Shown here piece by piece: positions 23,751-32,635 of a stretch of 33,914 nucleotides of DNA (position 1 is the first letter of the stretch; each line of letters begins with the position of its first letter). This stretch comes from an uncultured Bacteroidota bacterium (GTDB lineage: Bacteria; Bacteroidota; Bacteroidia; Bacteroidales; F082), in contig CALDOI010000212.1 of assembly GCA_937912115.1 (NCBI GenBank), forward strand, positions 1 through 33,914. Direction: 5' to 3'. The notes under the pieces are model-generated. The model worked only from the letters and a program-made list of their open reading frames with translations. It ran no database searches and was not told where the DNA came from. The position numbers and the translations under genes were made by a program.

Positions 23751-24731
23751 ATGATAAACAATAAACTAAAAATTATAGTCACCTCCGTTCTGTTTTTTGG
23801 AATATCTGCTGTTTATTCACAATATGCCCCTCCAGCAGATCAACAAGGAACAACCGCAATCCATGCCGACAGTAATATATTTATTGCCTGGGCAAATAAT
23901 TGTGTTGTTGACCGGGGATATGCTGATATCTCAAATCAATCACTAGGCATGGCAATTTACGGGGATGATGAAAGTGGAATTGATAAACCCGACAATGGAG
24001 TAGTAAGTCTTGGCGATGGTGGGATCGCAATACTTAGTTTCGATGTACCAATAGCAGATGGACTTGGTTGGGATTTGGCAATATTTGAAAATTCGTTTAC
24101 TGATGATTTTCTTGAACTGGCATTTGTAGAGGTTAGTTCAAATAACATTAATTACTTTCGATTTAACTCAGTTTCACTGACTCAACAAGAGATCCAAACG
24201 GAAACCTTTGGTCTTACCGATGCAACCAAAATTAATAATCTTGCCGGTAAATACAGAGGCTACTATGGTGTTCCTTTCGATTTATCTGAATTAAAAAATA
24301 TTGACGTGCTTGATATTTACAATATTACGTCCGTTCGAATAATTGATGTGGTTGGTAGTATTGACAGTACATATGCTTCATTCGATTCAGAAGGTCGGAT
24401 TATTAATGATCCCTGGCCAACCCCTTTCGAATCTTCGGGCTTCGACCTTGATGGTATTGGTATAATAAATAATCGTGATAACACTAGCATTACAGAAATA
24501 ATAAAAAATAAAGGAGGACTAATTTTCCCAAACCCAGTTGATAATAATTTTAGAATAAACAACTCACACAAAATTGATAGGGTAATTATTTCTTCCATGG
24601 GTGGACATATTATTAAAAACATTGCCATGCCTGATGAATATATTGATATCAGCTTTCTCACTGCTGGCTATTACTTAATAAGTATTTATTGTGACGATAC
24701 TGTACTAACTGATAAGTTGATAAAATTATAG
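23751..24731 (+). CDS. Surface protein with type IX sorting domain, B12 operon
   Basis: 326 residues from the ATG at 23751; the ATG at 23715 would put 12 residues before the signal peptide (LKIIVTSVLFFGISAVYSQ). The core holds VSLGDGGIAILSFDVPIADGLGWDLAIFENSF and FLELAFVEVSSN, a pattern I know from Bacteroidota 'cell surface proteins' encoded in cobalamin-riboswitch loci. The tail is a T9SS sorting domain (GGLIFPNPVDNNFRI, LTAGYYLISIYC, LIKL). It starts 51 bp after the first gene and 8 bp before the receptor gene. A role in surface capture or hand-over of corrinoids follows from the locus, with no mechanistic motif visible. Confidence 0.86.
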   Translation: MINNKLKIIVTSVLFFGISAVYSQYAPPADQQGTTAIHADSNIFIAWANNCVVDRGYADISNQSLGMAIYGDDESGIDKPDNGVVSLGDGGIAILSFDVPIADGLGWDLAIFENSFTDDFLELAFVEVSSNNINYFRFNSVSLTQQEIQTETFGLTDATKINNLAGKYRGYYGVPFDLSELKNIDVLDIYNITSVRIIDVVGSIDSTYASFDSEGRIINDPWPTPFESSGFDLDGIGIINNRDNTSITEIIKNKGGLIFPNPVDNNFRINNSHKIDRVIISSMGGHIIKNIAMPDEYIDISFLTAGYYLISIYCDDTVLTDKLIKL

Positions 24732-24739
24732 CCCGAAGT

Positions 24740-26701
24740 ATGTTTAGATGTCTTAAATATCAACTTCTAATTTTTATTATTGTTTTCGCAATAGGAAGCT
24801 TAAGAAGTCAATTGATTTATGACACACTTCAACTAAATGAACTCGAAATAATTAGCAGCCAATACGATCTTAACTCCACAACAAAAACAACAACGATAGA
24901 TTCAATAGCACGGAAGGAACTAAATTTAAGTGACATAGGAGAATTACTCTCCGCATACACTCCGGTTTTTGTAAAATCCTATGGTAAAGGATCGTTATCA
25001 ACTGTTTCGTTTAGGGGAACCGGAGCATCACATACTAAAGTATTATGGGAAGGATTTAACATTAACTCACCCATGCTTGGGCAAACGGATTTTTCACTAC
25101 TACCGGGAGTCTTCTTCGATAAAGTTGAATTACTATATGGTGGTAGTTCTCTTTCAGAATCGAGTGGTGCTCTTGGAGGAATCATAAGTTTAACAAGTAA
25201 TGGCACCCATCAACGAAACAATCCCATAGCATTTGAGCAAACCGTAGGCAGTTACAATACTTATCTAACTTCCCTTGGAATTAATCTTGGTAAATCAAAA
25301 TTATATTCAGGCACAAGGATATTTCGACAGTCTTCTTCAAACAATTTCCAATATAACAATAATGCCATATTACCTTATGGAAAAAAGATGATGCAAACCA
25401 ATGCTGATTTCATCAATTTTGGATTTACTCATCAACTGAGTTACCAATTAAACGACAAACAAAGCCTGACCTTAATAACATGGAATCAGTGGAATAACAG
25501 AGATATCCCCACAATTATGACTAACGTTGAAAAAGGTGGTAATCAAACGGAATTGCAGGATGATTTTTTCTCTAAAAACATACTAAAATGGGAAGTAAAT
25601 AATGTTAATACAAAACTGGAATTAGTAGGAGCATACTTTTACGATAACTTAGTTTATTACCTGCGAACTTCTGATAGCCTTGATGCTACAATATCACAAA
25701 TTAATTCGCGAAATACAATCGATAGCTATTCATTAGCAGGAAATATAACTAACGAATTAAAGAATGGATTGATTATTAAGTCGGGCATAAAAGTTTGCCA
25801 CGAAAGGGTCAACAGCAGCAACTATCTGGATACAAAACAACGAAGTTTGCTAAATGCATTTGTAAGTGTTAAAAAAAGGCTGACATCAAATGTCATTGCA
25901 GAAGCTTTAATAAGATCGGAAATTTCGGATATTGCAACAATTCCTATAATTCCTATGATTGGAATTAATTATAAGCCTTTGTCAGGGCATGACCTACATT
26001 TAAGATTGGTGCTTTCCCGAAACCAAAATACCCCTTCGTTAAATGATCTATACTGGTATCCTGGAGGTAATGAAAATCTATTGCCTGAAATTAGTACGGA
26101 TTCAGAGTTCGGATTAGATTATGTTTTCTCTATTAATAAAAAAAATATTATTTCACTTGCAGGGAGTATATACGCCTCATCTGTAAAGAATTGGATAATT
26201 TGGTTACCAGGAGATTACAGGTATTGGAGTCCTGATAACATAGCAAACGTTTATGCCAGAGGAGTTGAGTTGTCGTTAAAAACCAATGGTAAAATTGGCA
26301 GCATTTCATACAACCTATTTACTGAATACGCATATACAAGGAGCACCAATAATAGTGCCGATGCTAAAAACGATGGGACTTCTGATATTCAACTTCTTTA
26401 TGTCCCAATTCATTCAGTTGTTGGCTATTTAAACATCAATTTAAAGGAGTATTATGCAACATGGAGTATCTCGTATACCGATGCCAGAAATACTTCATAT
26501 AATTCGGATGATAACTATTCATTCAGACTCCCCGGTTATACACTTAACAATATGTCGTTGGGTAAAAGCTTTAAAATTAAAAAGTCAAAACTTGATTTAA
26601 GATTCAAAGTCAACAACATATTTAATATCGATTATCAGGCAGTTCTTTGGCGAGCCATGCCTGGAAGAAATTATGAATTATCATTAAGCTTTAGTATGTA
26701 A
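24740..26701 (+). CDS. btuB: TonB-dependent receptor, BtuB-type vitamin B12 transporter
   Basis: 653 residues. Signal peptide to about residue 24 (FIIVFAIGSLRSQ), then plug domain with DTLQLNELEIISS (TonB-box region), SLSTVSFRGTGASHTKVLWEGFNINSP and LLYGGSSLSESSGALGGIISL, then a beta-barrel ending in FSM. It sits inside the riboswitch-controlled operon, 8 bp after the T9SS gene and 3 bp before the BtuG-like lipoprotein gene, the established partner of BtuB in Bacteroidota. Substrate call (corrinoids) rests mainly on the riboswitch and BtuG. The plug and barrel are complete, with no frameshift. Confidence 0.93.
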   Translation: MFRCLKYQLLIFIIVFAIGSLRSQLIYDTLQLNELEIISSQYDLNSTTKTTTIDSIARKELNLSDIGELLSAYTPVFVKSYGKGSLSTVSFRGTGASHTKVLWEGFNINSPMLGQTDFSLLPGVFFDKVELLYGGSSLSESSGALGGIISLTSNGTHQRNNPIAFEQTVGSYNTYLTSLGINLGKSKLYSGTRIFRQSSSNNFQYNNNAILPYGKKMMQTNADFINFGFTHQLSYQLNDKQSLTLITWNQWNNRDIPTIMTNVEKGGNQTELQDDFFSKNILKWEVNNVNTKLELVGAYFYDNLVYYLRTSDSLDATISQINSRNTIDSYSLAGNITNELKNGLIIKSGIKVCHERVNSSNYLDTKQRSLLNAFVSVKKRLTSNVIAEALIRSEISDIATIPIIPMIGINYKPLSGHDLHLRLVLSRNQNTPSLNDLYWYPGGNENLLPEISTDSEFGLDYVFSINKKNIISLAGSIYASSVKNWIIWLPGDYRYWSPDNIANVYARGVELSLKTNGKIGSISYNLFTEYAYTRSTNNSADAKNDGTSDIQLLYVPIHSVVGYLNINLKEYYATWSISYTDARNTSYNSDDNYSFRLPGYTLNNMSLGKSFKIKKSKLDLRFKVNNIFNIDYQAVLWRAMPGRNYELSLSFSM

Positions 26702-26704
26702 AAG

Positions 26705-27754
26705 ATGTATAAAAATATAGTTTTCCTTTCATTGATTTCCTTATTGATTTCGTGTACCAGCAAAGATAATGGTGAACCTGATTCGACCCTGATTGAAGAA
26801 GGAGGCATCTTTATCCTAAACGAGGGTAATTATTCTGTTGCGAACTCTTCATTATCTTACTATTATCCTGATAGATCAGAAATTCGAAAAAGTTTATTCT
26901 ACAAAGTAAACAATGTGCCTCTTGGAGATGTGGCACAAAGCTTAACCATTAAAAATAACTCGGTTTATGTGGTAATTAATAACTCAGGCCTTATTTATGG
27001 TATCAACAGAAATACATTGGAATTTGAAGGAAAAATCAACGGATTAGTCTCACCTCGCGAAATGATATTTATAGATGATAATAAGGCATATGTATCTGAT
27101 CTTTACAGCTCGTCAATTACGATTGTTGATCCTGTAATTTATGAAATAATCGGTGGCATTGAGATTGGAAAAAGTTCTGATTGCATGATTAAATCACAAA
27201 ACAGGGTATTTATTGCAAATTGGTCAGCCTATAATCAAACAAAACTGAACAATACATTAATGGTTATTGATTCTGATATTGATATTCTTGTTGATTCAAT
27301 AATTGTTGGAATAGAACCAAATAGCATGGTGATTGATAAGGATGGATTACTGTGGGTACTCTGTAGCGGGGGATTTATGAATGATGAAATGCCAACTTTA
27401 TGGCAGATTAATCCTGTTTCATTGGAAATTGTAAAGACAATCGAATTTGAAGATATTCTTCAAAACCCTGATAATTTGTGCATTAATGGTACTAAAGACA
27501 CTATTTACTTTTTAAACAATGGTGTATTTAGCATGTCGATTAATAGTTTGAAATTACCTGATAATGCAATTATTACTTCTGTCAATAATACATATTACAC
27601 ATTGGGCATTGATCCTGTTAATAGTGAAATTTACGTTTCAGATGCATTAGATTATAACCAAGACGGACTGGTTTACAGATATTCAGCCACAGGTACATTT
27701 ATTTCATCGTTTGAGGCTGGTATTATTCCCGGGGATTTTGAGTTTAATTATTGA
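26705..27754 (+). CDS. btuG: BtuG-like surface lipoprotein, cobalamin-binding beta-propeller
   Basis: 349 residues. Lipobox in LISLLISC (Cys17) gives an outer-membrane surface lipoprotein. The sequence follows the BtuG (YncE-like) pattern: GGIFILNEGNYSVANSSLSYYYPD, VNNVPLGDVAQSL, GLVSPREMIFID, AYVSDLYSSSITIVDP, LMVIDSDIDILVDSIIVGIEPNSMVID and LWVLCSGG, i.e. repeated blades of a seven-bladed propeller. BtuG captures B12 with very high affinity and delivers it into BtuB as a lid. It starts 3 bp after btuB and ends the operon, 23 bp before a palindromic repeat. Strong call. Confidence 0.93.
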   Translation: MYKNIVFLSLISLLISCTSKDNGEPDSTLIEEGGIFILNEGNYSVANSSLSYYYPDRSEIRKSLFYKVNNVPLGDVAQSLTIKNNSVYVVINNSGLIYGINRNTLEFEGKINGLVSPREMIFIDDNKAYVSDLYSSSITIVDPVIYEIIGGIEIGKSSDCMIKSQNRVFIANWSAYNQTKLNNTLMVIDSDIDILVDSIIVGIEPNSMVIDKDGLLWVLCSGGFMNDEMPTLWQINPVSLEIVKTIEFEDILQNPDNLCINGTKDTIYFLNNGVFSMSINSLKLPDNAIITSVNNTYYTLGIDPVNSEIYVSDALDYNQDGLVYRYSATGTFISSFEAGIIPGDFEFNY

Positions 27755-27777
27755 TAGATACTAACAATATATATATT

Positions 27778-27841
27778 GTCATTCTGAGCGCAGCGAAGAA
27801 TCTAATTGGTTATAGAGATACTTCACTGCGTTCAGTATGAC
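27778..27841. repeat. Dispersed palindromic repeat, copy 3
   Basis: Left arm GTCATTCTGAGCGCAGCG...GAATCT and right arm AGATACTTCACTGCG...GTATGAC form an imperfect hairpin of about 25-bp arms with a short AT-rich loop. It begins 24 bp past the btuG stop and lies 38 bp before the end of the convergent hutI gene, so it may end both transcripts. Same family as 1218-1286. Confidence 0.85.
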
Positions 27842-27879
27842 ATAAAACCTGGATATTGCTTAAAGAACTAACAAAAGAA

Positions 27880-29136
27880 TTAGTTAATAACTTCCCCATT
27901 CAAAATTACTGTTTCAACCTTATTGGTTCCGTAATAATATGGCATATACTCATAAGTTGGGATTTCGGATGTAATAAACACATTTGCTTTTTTACCCACA
28001 GCAATACTTCCAAGTTTATCACTAATTCCCATGGCATAAGCTGTATTTATTGTTGTAGCATTTATTGCCTCTTCGGGAAGCATTTTATATAAGATACATG
28101 CCATTGAAACAATTAGTTGCATATTACCTGATGGTGATGACCCCGGATTAAAATCACTTGCAAGGGCAACAGGTAACCCGGCATCCATCATTTCACGAAC
28201 GGGAGCATATCTCATTCCAAGAAAAAAGGCAGCACCGGGAAGCACTGTAGGCATTGTCTCAGATTTTAACAAAGCCTCTATCTCCTTTTTCCCGGTAAAT
28301 TCTAAATGGTCAACCGACAAAGCATTATATTTTACACCTGCCTGAATACCCCCTGAGTAATCCAGCTCATTGGCATGTATTTTCCCTCTTATATTATACT
28401 TCATTCCGGCTTCCAATATCCGTTCAGTATCTTCGACAGTAAAAAATCCGGTATCGCAAAACACATCAATATAATCTGCAAGATTTTCTTCGGCAGCCTG
28501 AGGTAACATTTCATTTATAACAGTATCAACATATTTAGTCTGGTTTCCACGATATTCGAGTGGTATTGAATGTGCTCCTAAAAAAGTTGCCTTAATAGTT
28601 AAGGGAGAAAGATGTTTTAGTCGTTTAATTACCCTTAACATTTTAAGCTCCGAGTCAACAGTTAACCCATAGCCACTTTTAATTTCCACAGCACCTGTTC
28701 CATATCTGATTATTTCATTTAATCTCTTTAAAGAGCTTTCAACCAACTCATCTTCCGAAGCATCTTGCATTAGCTTTGCCGAATTAAGTATGCCACCACC
28801 CCTGCGGGCAATTTCTTCATATGATAATCCCTTTATCTTATCGATATATTCTATTTCACGCGATGCAGGATAAACCAAATGAGTATGTGAATCAACAAAC
28901 GAAGGAAACACCATCCTGCCGGTTGCATTAATAACCTGAATGTCGCTTGTTGAAAATAAAATTTCATCCTTATTCAGCTCGCTCATCTTTCCGAAAGCCG
29001 AAATCTTACCATCTTTAATAAATAAGAATGCATCTTTGATTGTGGCTATTTTCGACATTTCTTTTCCCTTAACAAGCAATCGTGGAGTCCCCTCAACCTG
29101 CATAAGTTCCTTTATATTTTCAATTAATATTGACAT
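27880..29136 (-). CDS. hutI: Imidazolonepropionase HutI
   Basis: 418 residues, the family length (about 400-420). HutI hydrolyses 4-imidazolone-5-propanoate to N-formimino-L-glutamate, the third step of histidine breakdown. Key residues are seen: metal-binding HTH (His84, His86), the EIKSGYGLT substrate loop, FLGAHSIP (His189), KIHANEL (His254, Glu257) and SDFNPGS (Asp328). No other hut gene is present in the window, so the pathway genes must lie elsewhere or be incomplete. It is convergent with the B12 operon and divergent from the C10 protease gene; a -7 box lies at 29205-29212. Confidence 0.96.
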   Translation of the reverse strand: MSILIENIKELMQVEGTPRLLVKGKEMSKIATIKDAFLFIKDGKISAFGKMSELNKDEILFSTSDIQVINATGRMVFPSFVDSHTHLVYPASREIEYIDKIKGLSYEEIARRGGGILNSAKLMQDASEDELVESSLKRLNEIIRYGTGAVEIKSGYGLTVDSELKMLRVIKRLKHLSPLTIKATFLGAHSIPLEYRGNQTKYVDTVINEMLPQAAEENLADYIDVFCDTGFFTVEDTERILEAGMKYNIRGKIHANELDYSGGIQAGVKYNALSVDHLEFTGKKEIEALLKSETMPTVLPGAAFFLGMRYAPVREMMDAGLPVALASDFNPGSSPSGNMQLIVSMACILYKMLPEEAINATTINTAYAMGISDKLGSIAVGKKANVFITSEIPTYEYMPYYYGTNKVETVILNGEVIN

Positions 29137-29204
29137 ATTTCGGCGTTTTCTATTTAGAATTAATCTATTTAACGTTCAGCTTATTACCATGAACTCTTAT
29201 AGCA

Positions 29205-29212
29205 CAAAGATA
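29205..29212 (-). promoter_or_regulatory. -7 box of hutI
   Basis: Minus strand TATCTTTG matches TAnnTTTG; a TTG at 29230-29228 is 15 bp upstream, short for a -33. The leader to the ATG at 29136 would be about 62 bases. Confidence 0.4.
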
Positions 29213-29293
29213 AATAACCTATTCATACAACCCTGAAATAAAATATCTTGTCAATAGGTTATAAAAGTTAATCTTAATAATTTTTATTTTCGG

Positions 29294-29301
29294 TATATTT
29301 G
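29294..29301 (+). promoter_or_regulatory. -7 box of the C10 protease gene
   Basis: TATATTTG matches TAnnTTTG; the predicted start is about 27 bases before the ATG at 29335. No -33 TTTG at usual spacing. Confidence 0.5.
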
Positions 29302-29334
29302 CCGTCAAATTAATTAAAATCAAATTAATAACAT

Positions 29335-31419
29335 ATGAAATCAAAAGTTTTACTTAGCATTTTAGTGATATTTGCTGTTACTGCAAGTATATTTGCAAAA
29401 GACATTAGCCTGAAAAAAGCTGAACAAGTTGCCGTAAATTTCTTTTTTGAAAAATCGAATCAATATGGCGAATCAGTTAATTATTATGATTTGAATATTA
29501 CCGAATCATATTTCGCAGAAAATGCGTATTACGTAGTTAATTTCGAAAATGGATGGGTTGTTGTATCGGGTAACGATGCTATGAATCCAGTAATTGGTTA
29601 CAATTTTACCGACAATTTCCCCGTATTGGAAAACGGTTTTTACGGTTTTCAAAGCTGGATGCAGTCGTATGTTGATCAGGTGAATTTTATTCGTGAAAAT
29701 AATATTGAAGCTGAAGCTGATATAATGTCACAGTGGAAATCATATACAACGAATGACCCTGCAACTTTAAATTTAAGAGGCGGTAGAGACATGGACCCAT
29801 TGGTTACTTCATTATGGAATCAAGATAATCCATATAACGCTATGTGCCCTGAAGATGATGCAGGCCCAGGTGGACACGTTTATGTTGGTTGTGTATCAAC
29901 TGCAATGTCAATCATTATGCATTACTGGAGATATCCTCTATCGGGTACAGGTTCGCATAGTTATAACTGGCCTCCCTATGGAACGATTTCCGCCAATTTT
30001 GGAGAAGCCGATTACAACTGGGATGGCATGACAGATGTTATTAATGATAAATATATTTGGGAAATTGCTGAAATAGGATTTCATGGTGCTGTATCTGTGG
30101 ATATGATGTTTGGTTGGGATGGTTCAGGTGCTTATAGCGAGGATGTTCCATATGCTCTTAAAAATTATTTCAACTATCAAAACTCTGTTCAACATGTATC
30201 AAAAAGCGGCACTACTTCAAGTACATGGGAAAGCTGGATGCAGGCTGAATTAGACAATTTTCGACCAATTTATTATTCAGGACGATCATCCGATGGTGGT
30301 CATGCATTTGTATGCGATGGTTATCAGGGAATGAACTATTATCACTTTAATTTTGGATGGAGTGGATCTGGAAATGGATTCTACACATTGTATAGCGTAA
30401 ACGGATTTAACCAACAACAAGGAATGGTAAAGAATATTTATCCTGGCGATGCAAATTATCCATACGTAGCATCTGGCGAAAAAGAACTCACCACTTTAGT
30501 TGGTTCGTTTACTGATGGAAGTAGCCCTGCCGAAGATTATCCACAGGGAATGTCGGCCCAATGGTTAATTAATCCTCAAAATGATCAGGATTCAGTTACA
30601 AGTATTACTCTTTCATTTATTGAATTTGATACTTACAATAATGATAAATTAAGAGTTTACGATGGTGGTGATGAAAATGCAGAGATAATAGGAACTTTTA
30701 GCGGAAGTGATATTCCTTCATCAATAACATCTACCGGAAACCAATTATACATTACCTTTAGTTCTGTTGGAGAAGCTCCCGGTTTTAAAGCCGAATACAC
30801 ATCACAACTTCCTACATGGTGTACATCAACTCAAATCACTGATCCTTCTGGCACAATTTCGGATGGTAGTATGAGTTTTTATTATAATAATGGAACTAGT
30901 TGTGTTTTCAATTTAAGTCATCCAGAAGCTGTAAGATATAGCCTTGACTTTACTGCAATGGCAACTGAAGAAGGTAAAGATAAAGTTAAAGTTTATAATG
31001 GTGCTAATGCTTCTCTAATTGGTGAATATTCAGGTAGTACAATTCCTGATCCAATAGTTGTTGAAACGAATGCCATCTTGATTATGTGGAGCTCAAACTC
31101 AACAATAAGAGACGAAGGTTGGTCGCTTGATTTTACTGTTGATGGTGTAGGTATCGAGAATACTCAAGTTGAAAACCTAAGTATTTATCCTAACCCTACT
31201 ACAGGTATGCTGAATATTAAATTTGATACTGAAAAACAAGGAGATGTTCAAGTTAAACTTATTAGCATTAATGGACAGGTTATTTTTAACGAAATAATGA
31301 GCACTTCATCTGGTCAGTATAATAACAGTTTTGATATTAGCGATCAGGCAAAAGGAATTTATTTGTTAAGTATTACCAGCGATAACGATAAAATAGACAG
31401 AAAAATAGTTCTTAAATAA
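29335..31419 (+). CDS. C10-family cysteine protease with two CUB-like domains and type IX sorting domain
   Basis: 694 residues. After a signal peptide (to about residue 21) comes a prodomain (22-150) typical of streptopain-type enzymes (VVVSGNDAMNPVIGYN), then the C10 catalytic domain with Cys186 (YVGCVSTAMSIIMHYWRYP) and His323 (GGHAFVCDGYQG), followed by FNFGWSGSGNGFY. Residues about 378-492 form a CUB domain (LTLSFIEFDTYNNDKLRVYDGGDE-like; QLYITFSSVGEAPGFKAEY), and 495-605 a second CUB-like repeat (DKVKVYNGANASLIGEYSG). The T9SS tail (LSIYPNPTTGMLNI, AKGIYLLSI, KIVLK) predicts export through the T9SS. It should degrade extracellular proteins. Single-gene unit with its own promoter and terminator. 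Confidence 0.94.
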   Translation: MKSKVLLSILVIFAVTASIFAKDISLKKAEQVAVNFFFEKSNQYGESVNYYDLNITESYFAENAYYVVNFENGWVVVSGNDAMNPVIGYNFTDNFPVLENGFYGFQSWMQSYVDQVNFIRENNIEAEADIMSQWKSYTTNDPATLNLRGGRDMDPLVTSLWNQDNPYNAMCPEDDAGPGGHVYVGCVSTAMSIIMHYWRYPLSGTGSHSYNWPPYGTISANFGEADYNWDGMTDVINDKYIWEIAEIGFHGAVSVDMMFGWDGSGAYSEDVPYALKNYFNYQNSVQHVSKSGTTSSTWESWMQAELDNFRPIYYSGRSSDGGHAFVCDGYQGMNYYHFNFGWSGSGNGFYTLYSVNGFNQQQGMVKNIYPGDANYPYVASGEKELTTLVGSFTDGSSPAEDYPQGMSAQWLINPQNDQDSVTSITLSFIEFDTYNNDKLRVYDGGDENAEIIGTFSGSDIPSSITSTGNQLYITFSSVGEAPGFKAEYTSQLPTWCTSTQITDPSGTISDGSMSFYYNNGTSCVFNLSHPEAVRYSLDFTAMATEEGKDKVKVYNGANASLIGEYSGSTIPDPIVVETNAILIMWSSNSTIRDEGWSLDFTVDGVGIENTQVENLSIYPNPTTGMLNIKFDTEKQGDVQVKLISINGQVIFNEIMSTSSGQYNNSFDISDQAKGIYLLSITSDNDKIDRKIVLK

Positions 31420-31435
31420 GACTATTACTTAATAT

Positions 31436-31472
31436 AAAAAAGAGGCGTTGAATTATCTACGCCTCTTTTTTT
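31436..31472 (+). terminator. Rho-independent terminator after the C10 protease gene
   Basis: Stem AAAAAAGAGGCGT / ACGCCTCTTTTTTT with a 10-base loop and a terminal T run, 17 bp after the stop. The A-rich left side makes it usable from the convergent gene as well. Confidence 0.9.
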
Positions 31473-31520
31473 GTGTCTATTAAAAACTATGCACCCAGTA
31501 TCTAAATAATTTGAACAATA

Positions 31521-31976
31521 TTATGGCAGCAAGGAAACCTTCTCATGGACTTGTGATAACAGGGTTTTAAGTAGTTTATCATCATTTTCACCATTCAAAC
31601 AACCTATTACTTTTTTTTGAAAACCATAACATGTCATGTGCCGCATGTCTAACTGTCGGCCAATTTCATATGACGAAATGGCAGCAACATTACATACAAG
31701 ATATGCAATTTCCAGTGCATTGTTTATTGGAATTTTACATCTGTGAAAAATTGTATGAGCAGTAGCCGACTCTTCCTTTTTACATCTTGTACACCTTCTG
31801 GAAGATATACTCTTTCCTTTACAGTAATTAGTGCTGCCACATTTTGTACATACAAATCCATCCTTCCATTTAATGTCGGATAATAACTGCAATGCAGTCT
31901 TATTATCTGGAATAACTATTCTAAACTTATCAGCAAATGATGAAGCTGCGATATTTTTTAAACCACTTCTGTTCAT
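31521..31976 (-). CDS. IS1595-type transposase zinc-ribbon/helix protein lacking the catalytic domain
   Basis: 151 residues. It has the N-terminal zinc ribbon of IS1595/IS1016 transposases (Cys43, Cys46, Cys62, Cys65: FVCTKCGSTNY...RRCTRCKK) and the following signature ESATAHTIFHRCKIPINNALEIAYLV with a helix-turn-helix-like part (SSYEIGRQLDMRHMTCYGFQKKVI). In a full transposase (about 280-330 residues) an ISXO2-like DDE domain follows; here the frame ends at 31521, and I see no continuation downstream, nor terminal inverted repeats. It is either a remnant or a domesticated DNA-binding protein. The intact ATG-to-stop frame and good cysteines favour a kept protein. Convergent with the protease gene. 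Confidence 0.75.
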   Translation of the reverse strand: MNRSGLKNIAASSFADKFRIVIPDNKTALQLLSDIKWKDGFVCTKCGSTNYCKGKSISSRRCTRCKKEESATAHTIFHRCKIPINNALEIAYLVCNVAAISSYEIGRQLDMRHMTCYGFQKKVIGCLNGENDDKLLKTLLSQVHEKVSLLP

Positions 31977-32071
31977 TATGTTTTTTTAAATAGTTTGTCA
32001 CATTATTAAAAATGGAATAATTATTGACCACAAAGATAAGCAAAGTGATACTAATGTGATATAAAATATAT

Positions 32072-32079
32072 TATCTTTG
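32072..32079 (+). promoter_or_regulatory. -7 box of the tandem thioredoxin genes
   Basis: TATCTTTG matches TAnnTTTG; predicted start about 33 bases before the ATG at 32118. No clear -33. Confidence 0.5.
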
Positions 32080-32117
32080 CCACGATTTTATAGTAAATAA
32101 TTATTAAATCATTATAT

Positions 32118-32615
32118 ATGAAGAGATTAAATATAATAACTTATTTGGCTATCTCACTTAGCATTGTAAGTTGCAGTAATATTCAGGGTAATCAGGCCAT
32201 AGAAAAGCCTGCGATTGAAAATAAAGGAGTAATCGATGCAAATACAGTAACTCCTGAATACCTTACCTATGAGACATTTAAAGAGAAGGTATGGGATTTT
32301 GAAAAGAATCCACAGGAATGGGTATACGAAGGAGATGTACCATGTATTATTGACTTTTATGCCGATTGGTGTAAACCATGTAAAATGGTAGCCCCAATTA
32401 TGGACGAATTGGCAATAAAATATGATGGAAAAGTAAAGGTTTACAAAATTGATACCGATAAAGAAAAGAAACTTGCTGGTGTTTTTGGAATCAGAAGCAT
32501 ACCATCTGTGCTATTTTCACCCATGGAAGGAAGACCTGAAATGCAAACAGGTGCACTACCAAAAGCCGAATATATAAAAAAGATAGAAGAAGTATTATTA
32601 AACAAAAAACAATAA
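32118..32615 (+). CDS. Lipoprotein thioredoxin
   Basis: 165 residues. Signal peptide and lipobox (YLAISLSIVSC, Cys19), a polar linker of about 30 residues, then a full thioredoxin fold with active site WCKPC (Cys85, Cys88), FYADWC in front and the cis-proline in RSIPS. As a lipoprotein it would act in the envelope, reducing or exchanging disulfides of exported proteins. The centre of the motif is Lys-Pro instead of Gly-Pro. The next gene, 20 bp away, is a close paralogue without signal peptide; the segment CIIDFYADWC and the end GALPK are shared. Duplicate and relocate is the likely history. Confidence 0.92.
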   Translation: MKRLNIITYLAISLSIVSCSNIQGNQAIEKPAIENKGVIDANTVTPEYLTYETFKEKVWDFEKNPQEWVYEGDVPCIIDFYADWCKPCKMVAPIMDELAIKYDGKVKVYKIDTDKEKKLAGVFGIRSIPSVLFSPMEGRPEMQTGALPKAEYIKKIEEVLLNKKQ

Positions 32616-32635
32616 CAAAAATCATAATTAATAAA

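Noticed and set aside
27880-29136. Possible histidine-utilisation operon
   Set aside because: Only hutI is present; neighbours are unrelated and oriented otherwise.
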